NCBI GenBank assembly: GCA_003224055.1
Contig: QHYE01000067.1
Location: 18,966-82,965, forward strand
DNA length: 64,000 nucleotides
Source of the DNA: Acidobacteriota bacterium
GTDB lineage: Bacteria; Acidobacteriota; Terriglobia; Acidiferrales; UBA7541
Direction: 5' to 3'
Below the pieces are notes generated by a model, which was not told where the DNA came from, made no database searches, and worked only from the letters and a program-made list of their open reading frames with translations. This document shows positions 44,180 to 54,644 of this stretch, piece after piece. The translations under genes were made by a program, and so were the position numbers. The stretch's first letter is position 1, and every line of letters starts with the position of its first letter.

Positions 44180-45529
44180 TCAGATCTTCTTTTCAGCCTC
44201 GCGGAAGCAATCTTCGAGTGTTTGAATCGCGAAGTCGGCCTGTTCCTGATCGATCAAGAGGGGCGGCGACATGCGAATGGAGTTCTCGCCCGAACTGAGC
44301 ACCAATACTCCCTTGTGGAACGCCTTGCTGATCACCGCGTCCCGCAAATCGGCTGCCTTTTCCTTGGTCTTCTGATCGCGCACGATTTCAATGCCGATCA
44401 TCAGTCCCTTGCCGCGCACATCGCCGACAACCTTGAAGCGGCTTGGCCAATCGTTGATGCGCCCGAAAATGTAGCCGCCCATCTTGCGAGCGTTCTCCAT
44501 GTATCCGCCTTCGATCAGGTCCATCGTGGCCATCGCCGAAGCGATGCATACCGGGTTGCCGCCATATGTGCTGCCATGCGATCCCGGCTTCCACCGCATC
44601 ACGCTTTCCTTTGCGATGAACGCGCTCAACGGCATGCCGCTGGCAATGCCCTTCGCCGTGCACAGGATGTCCGGCTCGATGCCCGCGTGTTCATAGGACC
44701 ACCACTTTCCGGTGCGTCCCATGCCCGATTGCACCTCGTCTACGATGAGCATAATCCCGTGGCGGTTGCAGATGCGCTGCAATTCCTGCAGAAAAAATGC
44801 CGGCGCGGGAACGAACCCGCCTTCGCCTTGAATCGGCTCGATGATGATGGCGGCGATTTCCTCGGGCGCGAACAGCCGCTTGAACATCTGCTGTTCGAGG
44901 AGTTCGAGAATTTCCGTGCCGCAAGTTTCCGGCGTGTGGCCGTGCGCGCAGCGGTACGCATAAGGAAATGGAATATGTTCCACGCCGCCGAGCAGCGCGC
45001 CGAAATGCTTGCGCTGGGTATTCTTGGAAGCCGTCAGCGAAAGGGAGCCGAGGGTGCGGCCGTGAAAGCACCCGTAGAAGGCGATGAGCTTGTCCCGCTT
45101 CGTCGCATAGCGGGCCAGCTTGATCGCGCCTTCGACTGCCTCCGTGCCGGAATTTCCGAAGAACACTTTCTTGTGTTCTTTGCCGGGCATCGTGGCCACA
45201 AGGCGCTCCGCCAACTGTGGCAAATGATGGTGATAAAAATCCGTGCCGGAAATGTGAATCAGTTCGGCGGCTTGCTTCTGAATCGCTTCCACCACTTTGG
45301 GGTGGCAGTGGCCTGTTGAGCAAACGGCGATGCCCGCCGCAAAATCCAGGAAGGCATTTCCATCCACATCCTCGACGATGGCGCCGCGGCCCTTCTTGGC
45401 CACCAGCGGATATTCGCGGCTCAACGACGGCGACATGAATTTCGCGTCGTCCTCGATCACTCTCTTGGCTTGCGGCCCGGGCAGCTCCATCAGGAGCCGG
45501 GGCAATCTCGTTTCTGTAGCGGTAATCAT
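44180..45529 (-). CDS. Class III PLP-dependent aminotransferase (4-aminobutyrate/acetylornithine type)
   Basis: A 449-residue enzyme transferring an omega-amino group to 2-oxoglutarate. Class III motifs: VEDVDGNAFLDFAAGIAVCSTGH, FFGNSGTEAVEGAIKLAR, YGCFHGRTLGSLSLTAS, the conserved acidic segment MLIVDEVQSGMGRTGKWW, and the Schiff-base lysine in ILCTAKGIASGMPLSAF. The length and the residues before FPYAYRC fit GABA or general omega-aminotransferases better than ArgD. The ATG at 45529 is preferred because GAGG lies 8 bases upstream; the frame also has ATGs at 45556 and 45550. It is probably transcribed alone, because a terminator follows and 196 bases separate it from cysS. Confidence 0.92.
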   Translation of the reverse strand: MITATETRLPRLLMELPGPQAKRVIEDDAKFMSPSLSREYPLVAKKGRGAIVEDVDGNAFLDFAAGIAVCSTGHCHPKVVEAIQKQAAELIHISGTDFYHHHLPQLAERLVATMPGKEHKKVFFGNSGTEAVEGAIKLARYATKRDKLIAFYGCFHGRTLGSLSLTASKNTQRKHFGALLGGVEHIPFPYAYRCAHGHTPETCGTEILELLEQQMFKRLFAPEEIAAIIIEPIQGEGGFVPAPAFFLQELQRICNRHGIMLIVDEVQSGMGRTGKWWSYEHAGIEPDILCTAKGIASGMPLSAFIAKESVMRWKPGSHGSTYGGNPVCIASAMATMDLIEGGYMENARKMGGYIFGRINDWPSRFKVVGDVRGKGLMIGIEIVRDQKTKEKAADLRDAVISKAFHKGVLVLSSGENSIRMSPPLLIDQEQADFAIQTLEDCFREAEKKI

Positions 45530-45725
45530 CTTTTTATCCTCATTCCTCATCGCCATGGATGGTCAGCGGTTATTGTGGGAGGGCTACCGCAGGGCAGGTT
45601 TGCGTGCGCACACCGGTTCGGGGTTGCGCCCTGCCAAGGAGAGAGGACTTAATCGACGCCGTAGAGGCTCGGACGTTCTTCGGCCGGAACAAAACTACCG
45701 GGGATTTTGATGGCTTTGGTGACTT

Positions 45726-47165
45726 TCATTTGCGTTTCCAGCGGACGCTTCCGTCCTTTGCATCCTCAATAATTATACCACGATCTGCGAGTTCTTTGCG
45801 GATGCGGTCGGCGGTAACGAAATCGCGCTTTTTCTTTGCGGCATTACGTTCCGCGACGAGCTTGTCAATTTCTGTGTCGCCCGGCCCGCTCTCCGGTCTG
45901 CCAAATCCGAGCGCGCGGAGCTTTTCGCCGTCATTGTCCTCCATCACCGCGAAAACTTTGTCGAACGTCGCCAGAAATTCTTGCGCGGCAGATACATCTC
46001 CCTGCCGGAACTCGCCCTTATCCATCGCAATGTTGGCCTCGCGCACCAGGTCAAACACCGCTGCCAGGGCACGCGCGGTGTTCAAATCTTCCGAGAGCCC
46101 GGCGTCGAACTCGTCCGCGGCTTTTGCGATCCGCGCCGCCATGCCCTTCTGCTTCCCTGCGGGGAATTTTCCTTGCTTCAGCCGATCCGCGAAATTCCGC
46201 AGCCGCTCCACGGAACTCGCCGCCTGCTGCAGGCCATCGAATGTGAAATTGAGCTGCTTCCGGTACGGAACACTGGATAGGGCAAACCTCAACGCCGAAG
46301 GCTTGTAGCCCTTACCGAACAAATCGCGCAGCGTATAGAAATTGCCGAGCGACTTGGACATTTTCTCGCCTTCGACAAGCAAGTGTTCCGCATGCAGCCA
46401 GTACCGCGCGAAAGGCTTCCCGGTGGCAGCCTCGCTCTGAGCGATTTCGTTTTCATGATGCGGAAACGCCAGGTCGACGCCCCCAGTGTGAATGTCCAGC
46501 GTGTCTCCCAGAAATTTCATGGCCATCGCGGAACATTCAATGTGCCAGCCCGGCCGGCCGGGACCGATCGGCGTTTCCCAGAAGTGCTCGCCGGGCTTCG
46601 GCGCCTTCCACAAGGCGAAATCGCGCGCGCTTTCTTTTTCGTAGCGATCGTTATCGACGCGCGCGCCTGCCTGAATTCCCGTCAAATCAACCTTCGAGAG
46701 CTTCCCGTATTCAGGAAATTTTGCAATTCGGTAGTAAATCGAGCCTTCGCTCGGATAGGTAAACGTCTTTTGCTGCAGCCTCTCAATCAGCTTCACCATG
46801 TCGTCGATGTGGTCGGTCGCCCGGATCCAGTGTTCGGGCGCTTCGATGCTCAGCGACCTGCAATCGTCGAAAAACGCCTGCACGAATTTCTCTGTGTAAT
46901 CGCGGATGCTCTTTCCCGCGGCGGCCGCATTGGCGATGATGCGATCGTCCACGTCCGTCAGGTTCATCACATGGTTCAACTTGAATCCGCGAAGCTTCAG
47001 GAAGCGACGCAAAATATCCTGAAAGACGAACGTCCGATAGTTGCCGATGTGCGCGTAGTCGTAGACCGTCGGCCCGCAGGTATACATGCGCACTTCGCCC
47101 GCTTTTTGGGGCACGAACTTCTCGATCTTGCCGGCCAGCGTGTTGTGCAGCTGAATCTCAGCCAT
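45726..47165 (-). CDS. cysS: Cysteinyl-tRNA synthetase
   Basis: A 479-residue class I synthetase that charges tRNA-Cys. Motifs: zinc ligand Cys30 in MYTCGPTVYDYAHIGNYR (with HIGN at 39-42 as the HIGH signature), further zinc ligands in WHIECSAMAMKFLG and HHENE, KMSKS in VEGEKMSKSLGN (about 266-270), and the C-terminal DALR-like helical domain with ARALAAVFDLVREAN. The length is normal. The ATG at 47165 starts the canonical MAEIQLHNTL sequence. It is the only CysRS in the window and would have to charge both the canonical tRNA-Cys at 42319 and the divergent one at 12309. Confidence 0.96.
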   Translation of the reverse strand: MAEIQLHNTLAGKIEKFVPQKAGEVRMYTCGPTVYDYAHIGNYRTFVFQDILRRFLKLRGFKLNHVMNLTDVDDRIIANAAAAGKSIRDYTEKFVQAFFDDCRSLSIEAPEHWIRATDHIDDMVKLIERLQQKTFTYPSEGSIYYRIAKFPEYGKLSKVDLTGIQAGARVDNDRYEKESARDFALWKAPKPGEHFWETPIGPGRPGWHIECSAMAMKFLGDTLDIHTGGVDLAFPHHENEIAQSEAATGKPFARYWLHAEHLLVEGEKMSKSLGNFYTLRDLFGKGYKPSALRFALSSVPYRKQLNFTFDGLQQAASSVERLRNFADRLKQGKFPAGKQKGMAARIAKAADEFDAGLSEDLNTARALAAVFDLVREANIAMDKGEFRQGDVSAAQEFLATFDKVFAVMEDNDGEKLRALGFGRPESGPGDTEIDKLVAERNAAKKKRDFVTADRIRKELADRGIIIEDAKDGSVRWKRK

Positions 47166-47353
47166 AAGCTCTAAGTCATCTCTTTCGGCGTGCGAATAAA
47201 CGCTAGATTGTAGCCGAGCCATCGGAAACGGAGCAACGTCGAAGCGCCACGCAATTGCTCAAGTCCTCGACGAATGCGACTCGATTAGTCCTAATTGACG
47301 CATCCCACGCCCACAGATAGAGTCTTTTCCCTCCACCCTTGAAGGAGACCCAG

Positions 47354-49324
47354 ATGAATCGGTGCTTTTGCGTCCGCGCCCTCTTCACCCTCGCCATCCT
47401 GGTAGAACCGCTCTTCGCTCAAGAGGCGCTCAAGGCTGATGCAGCGAAGCTCCTGACCCCAGAAGCTTCTCTCAACTTGCGAACGATCTCCGACCTTCAG
47501 TTCTCTCCAGACGGCACGCGACTTGCATTTGTTGTGACGGAACCACCGAAGGGCGAGCGCCGTGCGCGTCACATCTGGCTTTATGACAAGCAATCCGGCA
47601 GCATCCGCCAATTCACCTATTCCGCTAAGACCGAAATCTCTCCGCGCTGGTCGCCCGATGGCAAACAGCTCGCATTTCTCTCGAATCGCGACGACGATCA
47701 GCAAATCTATGTCATGCGAGCTGATGGTGGCGAACCGATGGCTCTTACCAAAAGCAAGCGCAGTGTGCAGAGTTTCGCTTGGTCGCCAGACGGCAAGCAG
47801 ATTTCTTTCCTGGCTCCCGATGCAAAAACCCAAGCCGAAGAGAAAAAGGAAAAAGACAAAGACGACGCGCATGTGGCCGACAAGGAAGACAAGCGCGCGC
47901 GCCTCTGGCTGTTGACGGTAGGAACCAGCGAAGCCAAGGCCCTCACGCAGCCCAACTGGACAATCCACGAAGCCGAATGGCATCCGTCGGGGTTGGGCCT
48001 GATGCTCATCGCCACCGATCGTCCCGAATCGGATCAAGAGACCAATCGCATTTTCTTCTTCCGTCTCTCAGATAACTCCCAGACACAAGTTCTCGCTCCA
48101 CGCGGTCCTTTCGGCGAAATTCGTATGGCGCCCGATGGCAAGACCACTGCGTTCGTAGGCTGCCGCGTGGATGGTCCAGTCCCACACGACCTCATGTTCG
48201 TTCATCAGGGTGACAAGGCCGCTCAGAATCTCACTGGCGCCAGCATCGATCGTCCCATCTTTGAGTATCGGTGGGGCAAGGACAGCAGCTTGCTGGCCGT
48301 CATCGCCGATGGCTTCCGAAGTAAGTTCGTCACCCTCACCCCAGAAGGAGCTCTGAAAGACCCTTCTGCGGCCCTGTCGACCAATCCTGCGGCGTTTGCC
48401 GCATCGAATTCGGGCGATGTTGTCTTCGTTGGACATACCGCAACCACGCCACAAGAACTCTGGCTCTGGGATCAGAAATCGCCCGCCAAGCAAGTCTCTC
48501 ACTTCAACGATTCCTGGAAGCAGCTCACACTCAGCACGCCGGAATTCTACAGATACAAATCCTTCGACGGCCTGGAAATCGAAGCCGCTCTCCTGAAACC
48601 CAGCAGCTACGACGGCAAGTCCAAATTGCCGCTCATCGCTCTGATCCACGGCGGGCCCACGGGCAATTGGCAGGATTCCATCGAAACGTGGGGCCAGCTC
48701 CTGGCGGCACGAGGCTACGCGGTCTTTTATCCCAACATTCGAGGCTCCAGCGGTTACGGCCAGAAATTCATGGAGATGAATCGCGGCGACTGGGGCGGTG
48801 GCGATTACCGTGACGTGATGGCCGGTGTCGACGACCTCGTCGCACGAGGTATTGCCGACCCCGAAAAGCTCGCGATTGGCGGCTGGTCTTACGGCGGCTA
48901 CATGGCGGAGTGGGCCATTACGCAAACGACGCGCTTCAAGGTCGCGGTTTCCGGCGCGGGCCTCGCAAACCTGATTTCCGAATACGGCACCGAGGAGGGC
49001 CCCTCGTACGATGAGTGGTTCTACGGCGTTCCGTATGAACCGGAAAAGGTCGCCGGCTTCCTCAACAGCTCCCCATTCGTGCATCTAAAAAACGCCAAAA
49101 CGCCGACGCTCATTCTCCAAGGTGATGCGGACCTCACGGACCCGCTGGGCCAGAGCCAGGAACTCTATCGCGGCCTGAAGCGCTACGGCGTCGAAACCGA
49201 GATGGTCGTCTACCCCCGCGAGCCTCACGGCTTCCGCGAAGAGAAACATCTCCTCGATCGGCTCAACCGCATCCTCGCCTGGTACGACAAATACTTGAAA
49301 GACAAGCCGCCAACGTCCAAATAA
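47354..49324 (+). CDS. Secreted S9 family (prolyl oligopeptidase-like) peptidase
   Basis: A 656-residue serine peptidase of the dipeptidyl-peptidase/acylaminoacyl-peptidase group. AAGGAGA precedes the ATG at 47354, which starts a signal peptide (about residues 1-22). Residues about 40-390 form a TolB-like beta-propeller, with PD40 repeats such as PRWSPDGKQLAFLSNRDDD. The C-terminal alpha/beta-hydrolase has Ser512 in GGWSYGGYM, Asp593 in QGDADLTDP and His625 in REPHGF. A charged Lys/Glu-rich insert lies around residues 160-185. It removes dipeptides or acylated residues from oligopeptides in the periplasm. Confidence 0.94.
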   Translation: MNRCFCVRALFTLAILVEPLFAQEALKADAAKLLTPEASLNLRTISDLQFSPDGTRLAFVVTEPPKGERRARHIWLYDKQSGSIRQFTYSAKTEISPRWSPDGKQLAFLSNRDDDQQIYVMRADGGEPMALTKSKRSVQSFAWSPDGKQISFLAPDAKTQAEEKKEKDKDDAHVADKEDKRARLWLLTVGTSEAKALTQPNWTIHEAEWHPSGLGLMLIATDRPESDQETNRIFFFRLSDNSQTQVLAPRGPFGEIRMAPDGKTTAFVGCRVDGPVPHDLMFVHQGDKAAQNLTGASIDRPIFEYRWGKDSSLLAVIADGFRSKFVTLTPEGALKDPSAALSTNPAAFAASNSGDVVFVGHTATTPQELWLWDQKSPAKQVSHFNDSWKQLTLSTPEFYRYKSFDGLEIEAALLKPSSYDGKSKLPLIALIHGGPTGNWQDSIETWGQLLAARGYAVFYPNIRGSSGYGQKFMEMNRGDWGGGDYRDVMAGVDDLVARGIADPEKLAIGGWSYGGYMAEWAITQTTRFKVAVSGAGLANLISEYGTEEGPSYDEWFYGVPYEPEKVAGFLNSSPFVHLKNAKTPTLILQGDADLTDPLGQSQELYRGLKRYGVETEMVVYPREPHGFREEKHLLDRLNRILAWYDKYLKDKPPTSK

Positions 49325-49683
49325 AGTCGGGGCCGGACTCTTGTCCTTCGTCCGGAAGCTTGTGATGCTGCTGAAACGGCCACAACCTGTGCCGGAATGC
49401 TTTACACGGCTTGCGCATCATGTTACTGTTTTTTCCCGTACCGCCATCCTTGCGCCAGGCGGCTGGGCCTCTGACCGAGAACCTGCCAAACGTGTCTGCG
49501 GGCGATCCCAGTGTCCTTGGGATGGACCTGTTGCTCGAAAGACCCTCCCCTCGAGGAACGAAACGTCGTCTCTCCTCGCGTGCTTTTGCCCCAATCCTTT
49601 GGACGGGCTGGCCATTGCAGTTTACGAGTCTCGCTTTCTTTTGTTTGCGGGCGCGAAGCGATTGACGACCAAAAGGGGAAATC
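49325..49683. other. Intergenic region upstream of smc, no supported gene
   Basis: The 359 bases contain open frames on both strands, but their translations have low-complexity, arginine- and serine-rich composition and no ribosome-binding site. I take them as chance frames. The smc ribosome-binding site (AAAGGGGAA) is at the right-hand end. Confidence 0.5.
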
Positions 49684-52600
49684 TTGCTTAAGCTGCGAAA
49701 AGTGGAAATCGTTGGCTTTAAGTCGTTTTGTGAGCGCACCGTCGTGACCTTCAGCGGCTCCGGCACCACTTGCATCGTCGGGCCCAACGGTTGCGGCAAA
49801 TCCAACGTAGTGGACGCCATCTCCAGGGTTCTCGGCGAACAGAGCCACAAATCGCTCCGCGCCGAGCGCATGGCCGATTGCATTTTCAATGGCACCACGA
49901 AGCGCCCGCCGCTCGGCCTTGCCGAAGTCACCATCACCATGGAAGATCCCGAGCTGGCCGAAGCCGCCCGCTTTGTGTTGGAAAACGCCGTGTCTGAATC
50001 CGCGACGGATTCTGTGCCTTTTGTCGCCGAAAACAGCGCCGCCTCGACAGAGGCAACCGAGATTCTCTCGCTCGACCCCGCGCGTGCCCCCGAAACACAG
50101 GAACTCACCACCGAAGGTTCGGCGGATATCCCGGCCGAGCCCGAAAGCAAGTTCAAAAAGAAAAAGAAGGCCGCGGACAAGCCCGTTCTGGCGATGAAGC
50201 CGGGCGAAGTCGTCGTGAGCCGGCGGCTGTACCGCTCCGGCCAGAGCGAATACCTCATCAACGGCCGCGTCGGAAGGCTCCGGGACATCCAGGAAATGTT
50301 CATGGGCGTCGGACTGGGCCCCGATTCCTACGCCATCATCGAACAGGGCCGCATCGGATTAATCCTCTCTACCAAGCCCATGGAGCGCCGCGCCATCATC
50401 GAGGAGGCTGCCGGCGTCACGAAATTCAAGACCAAGAAGCGCCTCGCGGAGGCCAAGCTCGAATCCTCGAAAGTGAATCTCGCGCGCGTCAATGACATTG
50501 TGGTTGAAGTCGAAAAGCAGCTTGGTTCGCTGAAGCGCCAGGCCGCCAAAGCGCGGCGCTATTCCGAAATTCGCGACCAGATGCGCGGGATCGTCCGCCA
50601 AATGCTGGCAGGCAAGGCTCGCGAATTGGACGCCGAAGCCGAACGCGTCGCGAAACAACTCGAAGAGCTGACTGCCTCGGAATTGCAGCGCGCCACTGCG
50701 GTCCAGCAGCAAGAAGGCGAGCAAGACCGGCTGAATCAGCGCATTTACGAACTCGATGCGGAAATGCGCCAGAATCAAAATGTTCTGAATCTCACCGCAC
50801 TCGAAGTCGACCGCAGCGAGAACCGCATCGCGTTCAACAAGCAGCGCGCCGAAGAACTCGCCGGGCGCCACACTCAGGTCAACGCAGAGCTTGAGCAGGC
50901 CACAGCGCAGGCTGCAGAGTGCGAGTCCCGTACCGCCTCGCAAATTCAGGCGGTCACGCTGCTGCGCGAAGAATCAGGCAAGATCGCCGCACGCGTGGAC
51001 GAACTCGCAAGCCGCGTCGAATCCCGCGCTTCACAAATTACTGCCGCCGAAACGCGTATCGAAACTCTGCGTCGCACTGCCTCCGAGGCCGGTGAGAGCC
51101 TCCTTCGTTTGCACGGCGAACAAAAGCAAGCCGAAGAAGCGCTCGTTCATCAAGCCGAAGCCCTTCGCAAACTTGAAGCCACCGAGCACGACGTGCTCGA
51201 AGCCTCGATGCGAGCGCGCGATGATGCCGACCGTGCCTCTCACGACTTTGAATCCGCCTCCGGGCAGCTGGGCGCATTGAAGCAAAACGCCGCGGAGCTG
51301 CAGTCTGCCATCGCCGGGCACCGTGAGCAGCGCGATGCCATCACGAAACAAGTGGAAGCCTTGCGCGATTCCCTCGCTGGAGTTCGCGCCCGCCACTCCA
51401 CGCTGACGCAAATTCTAAGCGATCGCTCTTACACCGCCGGCGCGGTTCAAAAACTTTTCGCCGCCAACGAACGCGGCGGCGGTGCCAAAGGCTTCCACGC
51501 CGTCGGCGTTCTCGCAGACTACGCCGAGGTCGAAGAGAAACACGAAGCGGCCATCGAACAGTATCTCCGCGACGAACTGGAATACGTCGTCGTGGAAACG
51601 TACGACCATGCTCGTGCGGGGGTCTCCATGCTTCGCGACGAAGTCGGCGGCCGCGCCACCTTCTTCGTGGATTCGCTCCGCAATCTGCGCCTTTCTTCCG
51701 AATATGAGCCCATCGTAAATTTCCGCGCGGAAGACGGCGTCATCTCGCGCCTAGATAAGCTCGTGGAATTCCGCGATCCGCTGGGCGCCGCGGCCAAGCA
51801 ATTCCTGCCGCGGCTGCGCTCCGCGTATTTGACGGACAGCACTGCGGCGGCGGAAAAGATGTCGCGCGATAATCCGCAGTACGCCTTCGTCACGCCCGAC
51901 GGCACTTGCTACCAGGGCCGCATGGTCACCGGCGGCCGCCCTGATGAAGTTGGCCCACTCGGAATGAAGCGTGAGCTTCGCGCTCTCGATGCACAAGTCC
52001 TCCAGCTCGAACGTCAAATGGGCGAGAAGCAAGCCGCGCTCGAAGCGATTGCCGCCGAATTGATGGCTTCCGAGAAAGCGCTCGAAGAGCTCGATACCAG
52101 ACAGCGTGAAGTCGAGCGCGAGGTCATCTCCGCCACGCACCGTCATGGTCACATGCAGAGCGAGTTGGCGCGGCTTGGGCTGGAACTCACGGTCTGCCAG
52201 AACGAACTTGCGCGTATTCGCGCGGACGTGCAATCCGCACGGCAGCGCGCCGAGCGCGCCAGGAACCAGCACGACGCCGCAGCCCTCAGCCGCGCCGAAG
52301 CCGAGGCGGAAAGCGTGCGCCTTGCCGACGAGCTTGTGCAACTCCGCGGCTCCACCCATTCCGAGCAGACCGCACTCGCCACGGCACGCGCCGAGCATGC
52401 CGCCATGAACGAGCGCCTCACCGCCGCCGAAGCTCTAGCCGCGCGCCTTACTGAGGAACGTGCGGAACTCGAGCGGCGCGAAACCACTCTCCAACTGCAG
52501 GCCACTTCGATCGGCGATGAAACTGCCGCTTTAGCGAAGCAGAGCGAAGAGCTGGCGGTGCAATTGGAAGGCCTGCGCGGCGAAAAACTCCGTCTGGAAG

Positions 52601-53541
52601 TTCGTCAACGCGAGCTCGAACTGGAATGGGACGCCGCCCGCACCCGCGTCACGCAGATGGAGGATCATCTGCGCATGGGCCGCCAATCTTTACTGGAACT
52701 CCGCGAACAGCGCGGTCACGCGGAGGTGGACCGTGCGAAAAACGACTCCGACCGCCAGCACCTGCGCGAAACTTGTATGAGCGAAGTGAACGCGCAACCC
52801 GAGGATCTGATCGCCACGGAAGCCGCTTTCATGTCCGGCGAAGAGCTGGCCAACGCCGAAACGAATTACCGCGAGATGAAACAGCGCATCGAAGCCATGG
52901 GCCCCGTCAATATGATGGCGCTCGAGGAATTTAACGAATGCGAGCAACGCTTCACGTTCCTCACCCGCGAGCGCGACGACCTGCTGCAATCCATCGCGGA
53001 CACGCAGCAAGCCATCGCCGAGCTGGACCAGGCCACCAAGGAAAAATTCGAACTGGCCTTCCACTCCATTAACAAGAATTTCTCCGAAGCTTTTCACACC
53101 ATTTTCGGCGGCGGCATGGCGGAAATGCGCCTGACGGAACCGGACAGCTCCGGCGATGCCGGCATCGATATCGTGGCTTCGCCGCCGGGCAAGCGCCTGC
53201 AAAACGTTCTCTTGCTCTCCGGCGGCGAGAAAGCCATGACTGCGCTCGCGCTGCTCATCGCCATCTTCCGCTATCAGCCAAGCCCCTTCTGCATCCTCGA
53301 CGAGGTGGACGCGCCGCTGGACGAAGCTAACGTCGGGCGCTTCACGCGCCTGATCGGCGACATGAGCGGCCAGACGCAATTCATCATCGTCACGCACAAT
53401 CGCAAGACCATGGAAATGGGTAGCGTGCTCTACGGCGTCACGATGCAGGAACCCGGCGTCTCCAAGCTCGTCAGCGTCCGCTGGGAAGGCTCCGAGGCCC
53501 CCGCGCCCAAGCGCCACGCCGCAGCAGCCTCCGCGGCCTGA
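49684..53541 (+). CDS. smc: Chromosome segregation protein SMC
   Basis: A 1285-residue SMC ATPase that condenses and segregates the chromosome with ScpA and ScpB. Walker A is GPNGCGKSN (residues 33-41), the ABC signature is LSGGEKAMTA (1178-1187), and Walker B is FCILDEVDAPLDEANV (about 1202-1217). Long coiled coils flank a hinge (about 575-740) with AVGVLADYAEVEEKHEAAIE and GRMVTGGRPDEVGPLG. It starts at TTG 49684 after AAGGGG. Unusually, the N-terminal head carries an insertion of about 70 residues (about 90-172), acidic and then lysine-rich (KFKKKKKAADK), between the strands EVTITMED and VVVSRRLYRSGQSEYLING, where other SMCs have a short loop. Confidence 0.96.
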   Translation: MLKLRKVEIVGFKSFCERTVVTFSGSGTTCIVGPNGCGKSNVVDAISRVLGEQSHKSLRAERMADCIFNGTTKRPPLGLAEVTITMEDPELAEAARFVLENAVSESATDSVPFVAENSAASTEATEILSLDPARAPETQELTTEGSADIPAEPESKFKKKKKAADKPVLAMKPGEVVVSRRLYRSGQSEYLINGRVGRLRDIQEMFMGVGLGPDSYAIIEQGRIGLILSTKPMERRAIIEEAAGVTKFKTKKRLAEAKLESSKVNLARVNDIVVEVEKQLGSLKRQAAKARRYSEIRDQMRGIVRQMLAGKARELDAEAERVAKQLEELTASELQRATAVQQQEGEQDRLNQRIYELDAEMRQNQNVLNLTALEVDRSENRIAFNKQRAEELAGRHTQVNAELEQATAQAAECESRTASQIQAVTLLREESGKIAARVDELASRVESRASQITAAETRIETLRRTASEAGESLLRLHGEQKQAEEALVHQAEALRKLEATEHDVLEASMRARDDADRASHDFESASGQLGALKQNAAELQSAIAGHREQRDAITKQVEALRDSLAGVRARHSTLTQILSDRSYTAGAVQKLFAANERGGGAKGFHAVGVLADYAEVEEKHEAAIEQYLRDELEYVVVETYDHARAGVSMLRDEVGGRATFFVDSLRNLRLSSEYEPIVNFRAEDGVISRLDKLVEFRDPLGAAAKQFLPRLRSAYLTDSTAAAEKMSRDNPQYAFVTPDGTCYQGRMVTGGRPDEVGPLGMKRELRALDAQVLQLERQMGEKQAALEAIAAELMASEKALEELDTRQREVEREVISATHRHGHMQSELARLGLELTVCQNELARIRADVQSARQRAERARNQHDAAALSRAEAEAESVRLADELVQLRGSTHSEQTALATARAEHAAMNERLTAAEALAARLTEERAELERRETTLQLQATSIGDETAALAKQSEELAVQLEGLRGEKLRLEVRQRELELEWDAARTRVTQMEDHLRMGRQSLLELREQRGHAEVDRAKNDSDRQHLRETCMSEVNAQPEDLIATEAAFMSGEELANAETNYREMKQRIEAMGPVNMMALEEFNECEQRFTFLTRERDDLLQSIADTQQAIAELDQATKEKFELAFHSINKNFSEAFHTIFGGGMAEMRLTEPDSSGDAGIDIVASPPGKRLQNVLLLSGGEKAMTALALLIAIFRYQPSPFCILDEVDAPLDEANVGRFTRLIGDMSGQTQFIIVTHNRKTMEMGSVLYGVTMQEPGVSKLVSVRWEGSEAPAPKRHAAAASAA

Positions 53542-53717
53542 AGAATTCTCCCGTTTTCATTTGTAGGGGCACATAGGGCTCCGCAACAATCCTTCACTGC
53601 ATTTTCGTAATTCATTCGCACAAATTTCCACCGCCCAACGCTTTGACTTCGCGTTTCGCTGCGCTAGAATGCTCTCACTTTGTCGGGGGAACGCTTTCTG
53701 TGTCATCTGCTCCTGCC

Positions 53718-54599
53718 ATGAAAGTCTTGAAGGAAACTCAATTCGCCGGGCTGGTTCCCAGCGCGCGCGGCAAGGTCCGCGACATCTACGATCTCGGCGA
53801 CCGGCTCCTGATCGTCGCCACCGACCGCCTCTCCGCCTTCGACGTCATCCTTCCCACGCCCATTCCCGACAAAGGCCGCGTCCTCACGCAACTTTCCCTC
53901 TTCTGGTTCGATCTATTGAAAGACGTCGTTCCCAATCATGTCCTGAGCGCCACCGATTTCCCCGCGCCCTTCGACAAGTTCAAGGACGAGCTCGCCGGCC
54001 GCTCCATGATCGTGCGCAAGACGCAGCCGTTACCTATCGAATGCGTTGTCCGTGGTTACCTTTCCGGCTCCGCGTGGAAGGATTATCGCGCCACGGGAAA
54101 AATTTGCGGCATCGCGCTGCCCGCCGGCCTGCGCGAATCCGACCGCTTGCCGGAACCCATCTTCACCCCCGCCACAAAAGCGGCCACCGGCCACGACGAA
54201 AACATTCCATTCGAACAGGCAGCCGCGCTCATCGGCAAAGAACTTGCCGAAAAAGTTCGCGCCGTCAGCCTGGAAATCTACCGCCGCGCCGCCGCTTACG
54301 CTGAACCGCGCGGCGTCATTCTTGCCGACACCAAGTTCGAATTTGGCCTGCTCAATAACGGTCTGATCTGGATCGACGAAGCCCTCACTCCTGATTCTTC
54401 CCGTTTTTGGCCCGCCGCGCAGTACAATCCCGGCGGCCCCCAGCCTTCTTTCGACAAGCAGTTTGTGCGCGATTATCTCGAGCGGATCCACTGGCCGAAA
54501 ACCCCGCCCGGCCCGGAGCTTCCCGCAGAGGTCGTTGCCGCAACGCGCGCCAAATACCGGGAAGCGTTTCGCATCCTGGCCGGGCGCGAATTGGACTAG
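53718..54599 (+). CDS. purC: Phosphoribosylaminoimidazole-succinocarboxamide synthase
   Basis: A 293-residue SAICAR synthetase, which joins CAIR and aspartate in purine synthesis using ATP. Features are [39 protein letters not shown] at the N-terminus (split over strand and loop), [43 protein letters not shown] and the C-terminal [13 protein letters not shown]. It is the longer type also found in yeast, not the 237-residue E. coli type. The ATG at 53718 begins the family sequence; no good ribosome-binding site is visible. No other pur gene is adjacent. It is followed closely by a Fis-like gene. Confidence 0.96.
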   Translation: MKVLKETQFAGLVPSARGKVRDIYDLGDRLLIVATDRLSAFDVILPTPIPDKGRVLTQLSLFWFDLLKDVVPNHVLSATDFPAPFDKFKDELAGRSMIVRKTQPLPIECVVRGYLSGSAWKDYRATGKICGIALPAGLRESDRLPEPIFTPATKAATGHDENIPFEQAAALIGKELAEKVRAVSLEIYRRAAAYAEPRGVILADTKFEFGLLNNGLIWIDEALTPDSSRFWPAAQYNPGGPQPSFDKQFVRDYLERIHWPKTPPGPELPAEVVAATRAKYREAFRILAGRELD

Positions 54600-54644
54600 C
54601 AAGCAGGCCCCTCACCCAGCAATTTCTTAGCGGAGAGTGCCATC

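Noticed and set aside
49263..50303. Minus-strand frame of 346 codons across the smc start
   Set aside because: It overlaps the Walker A region of smc on the other strand and has no family-like segments or ribosome-binding site.
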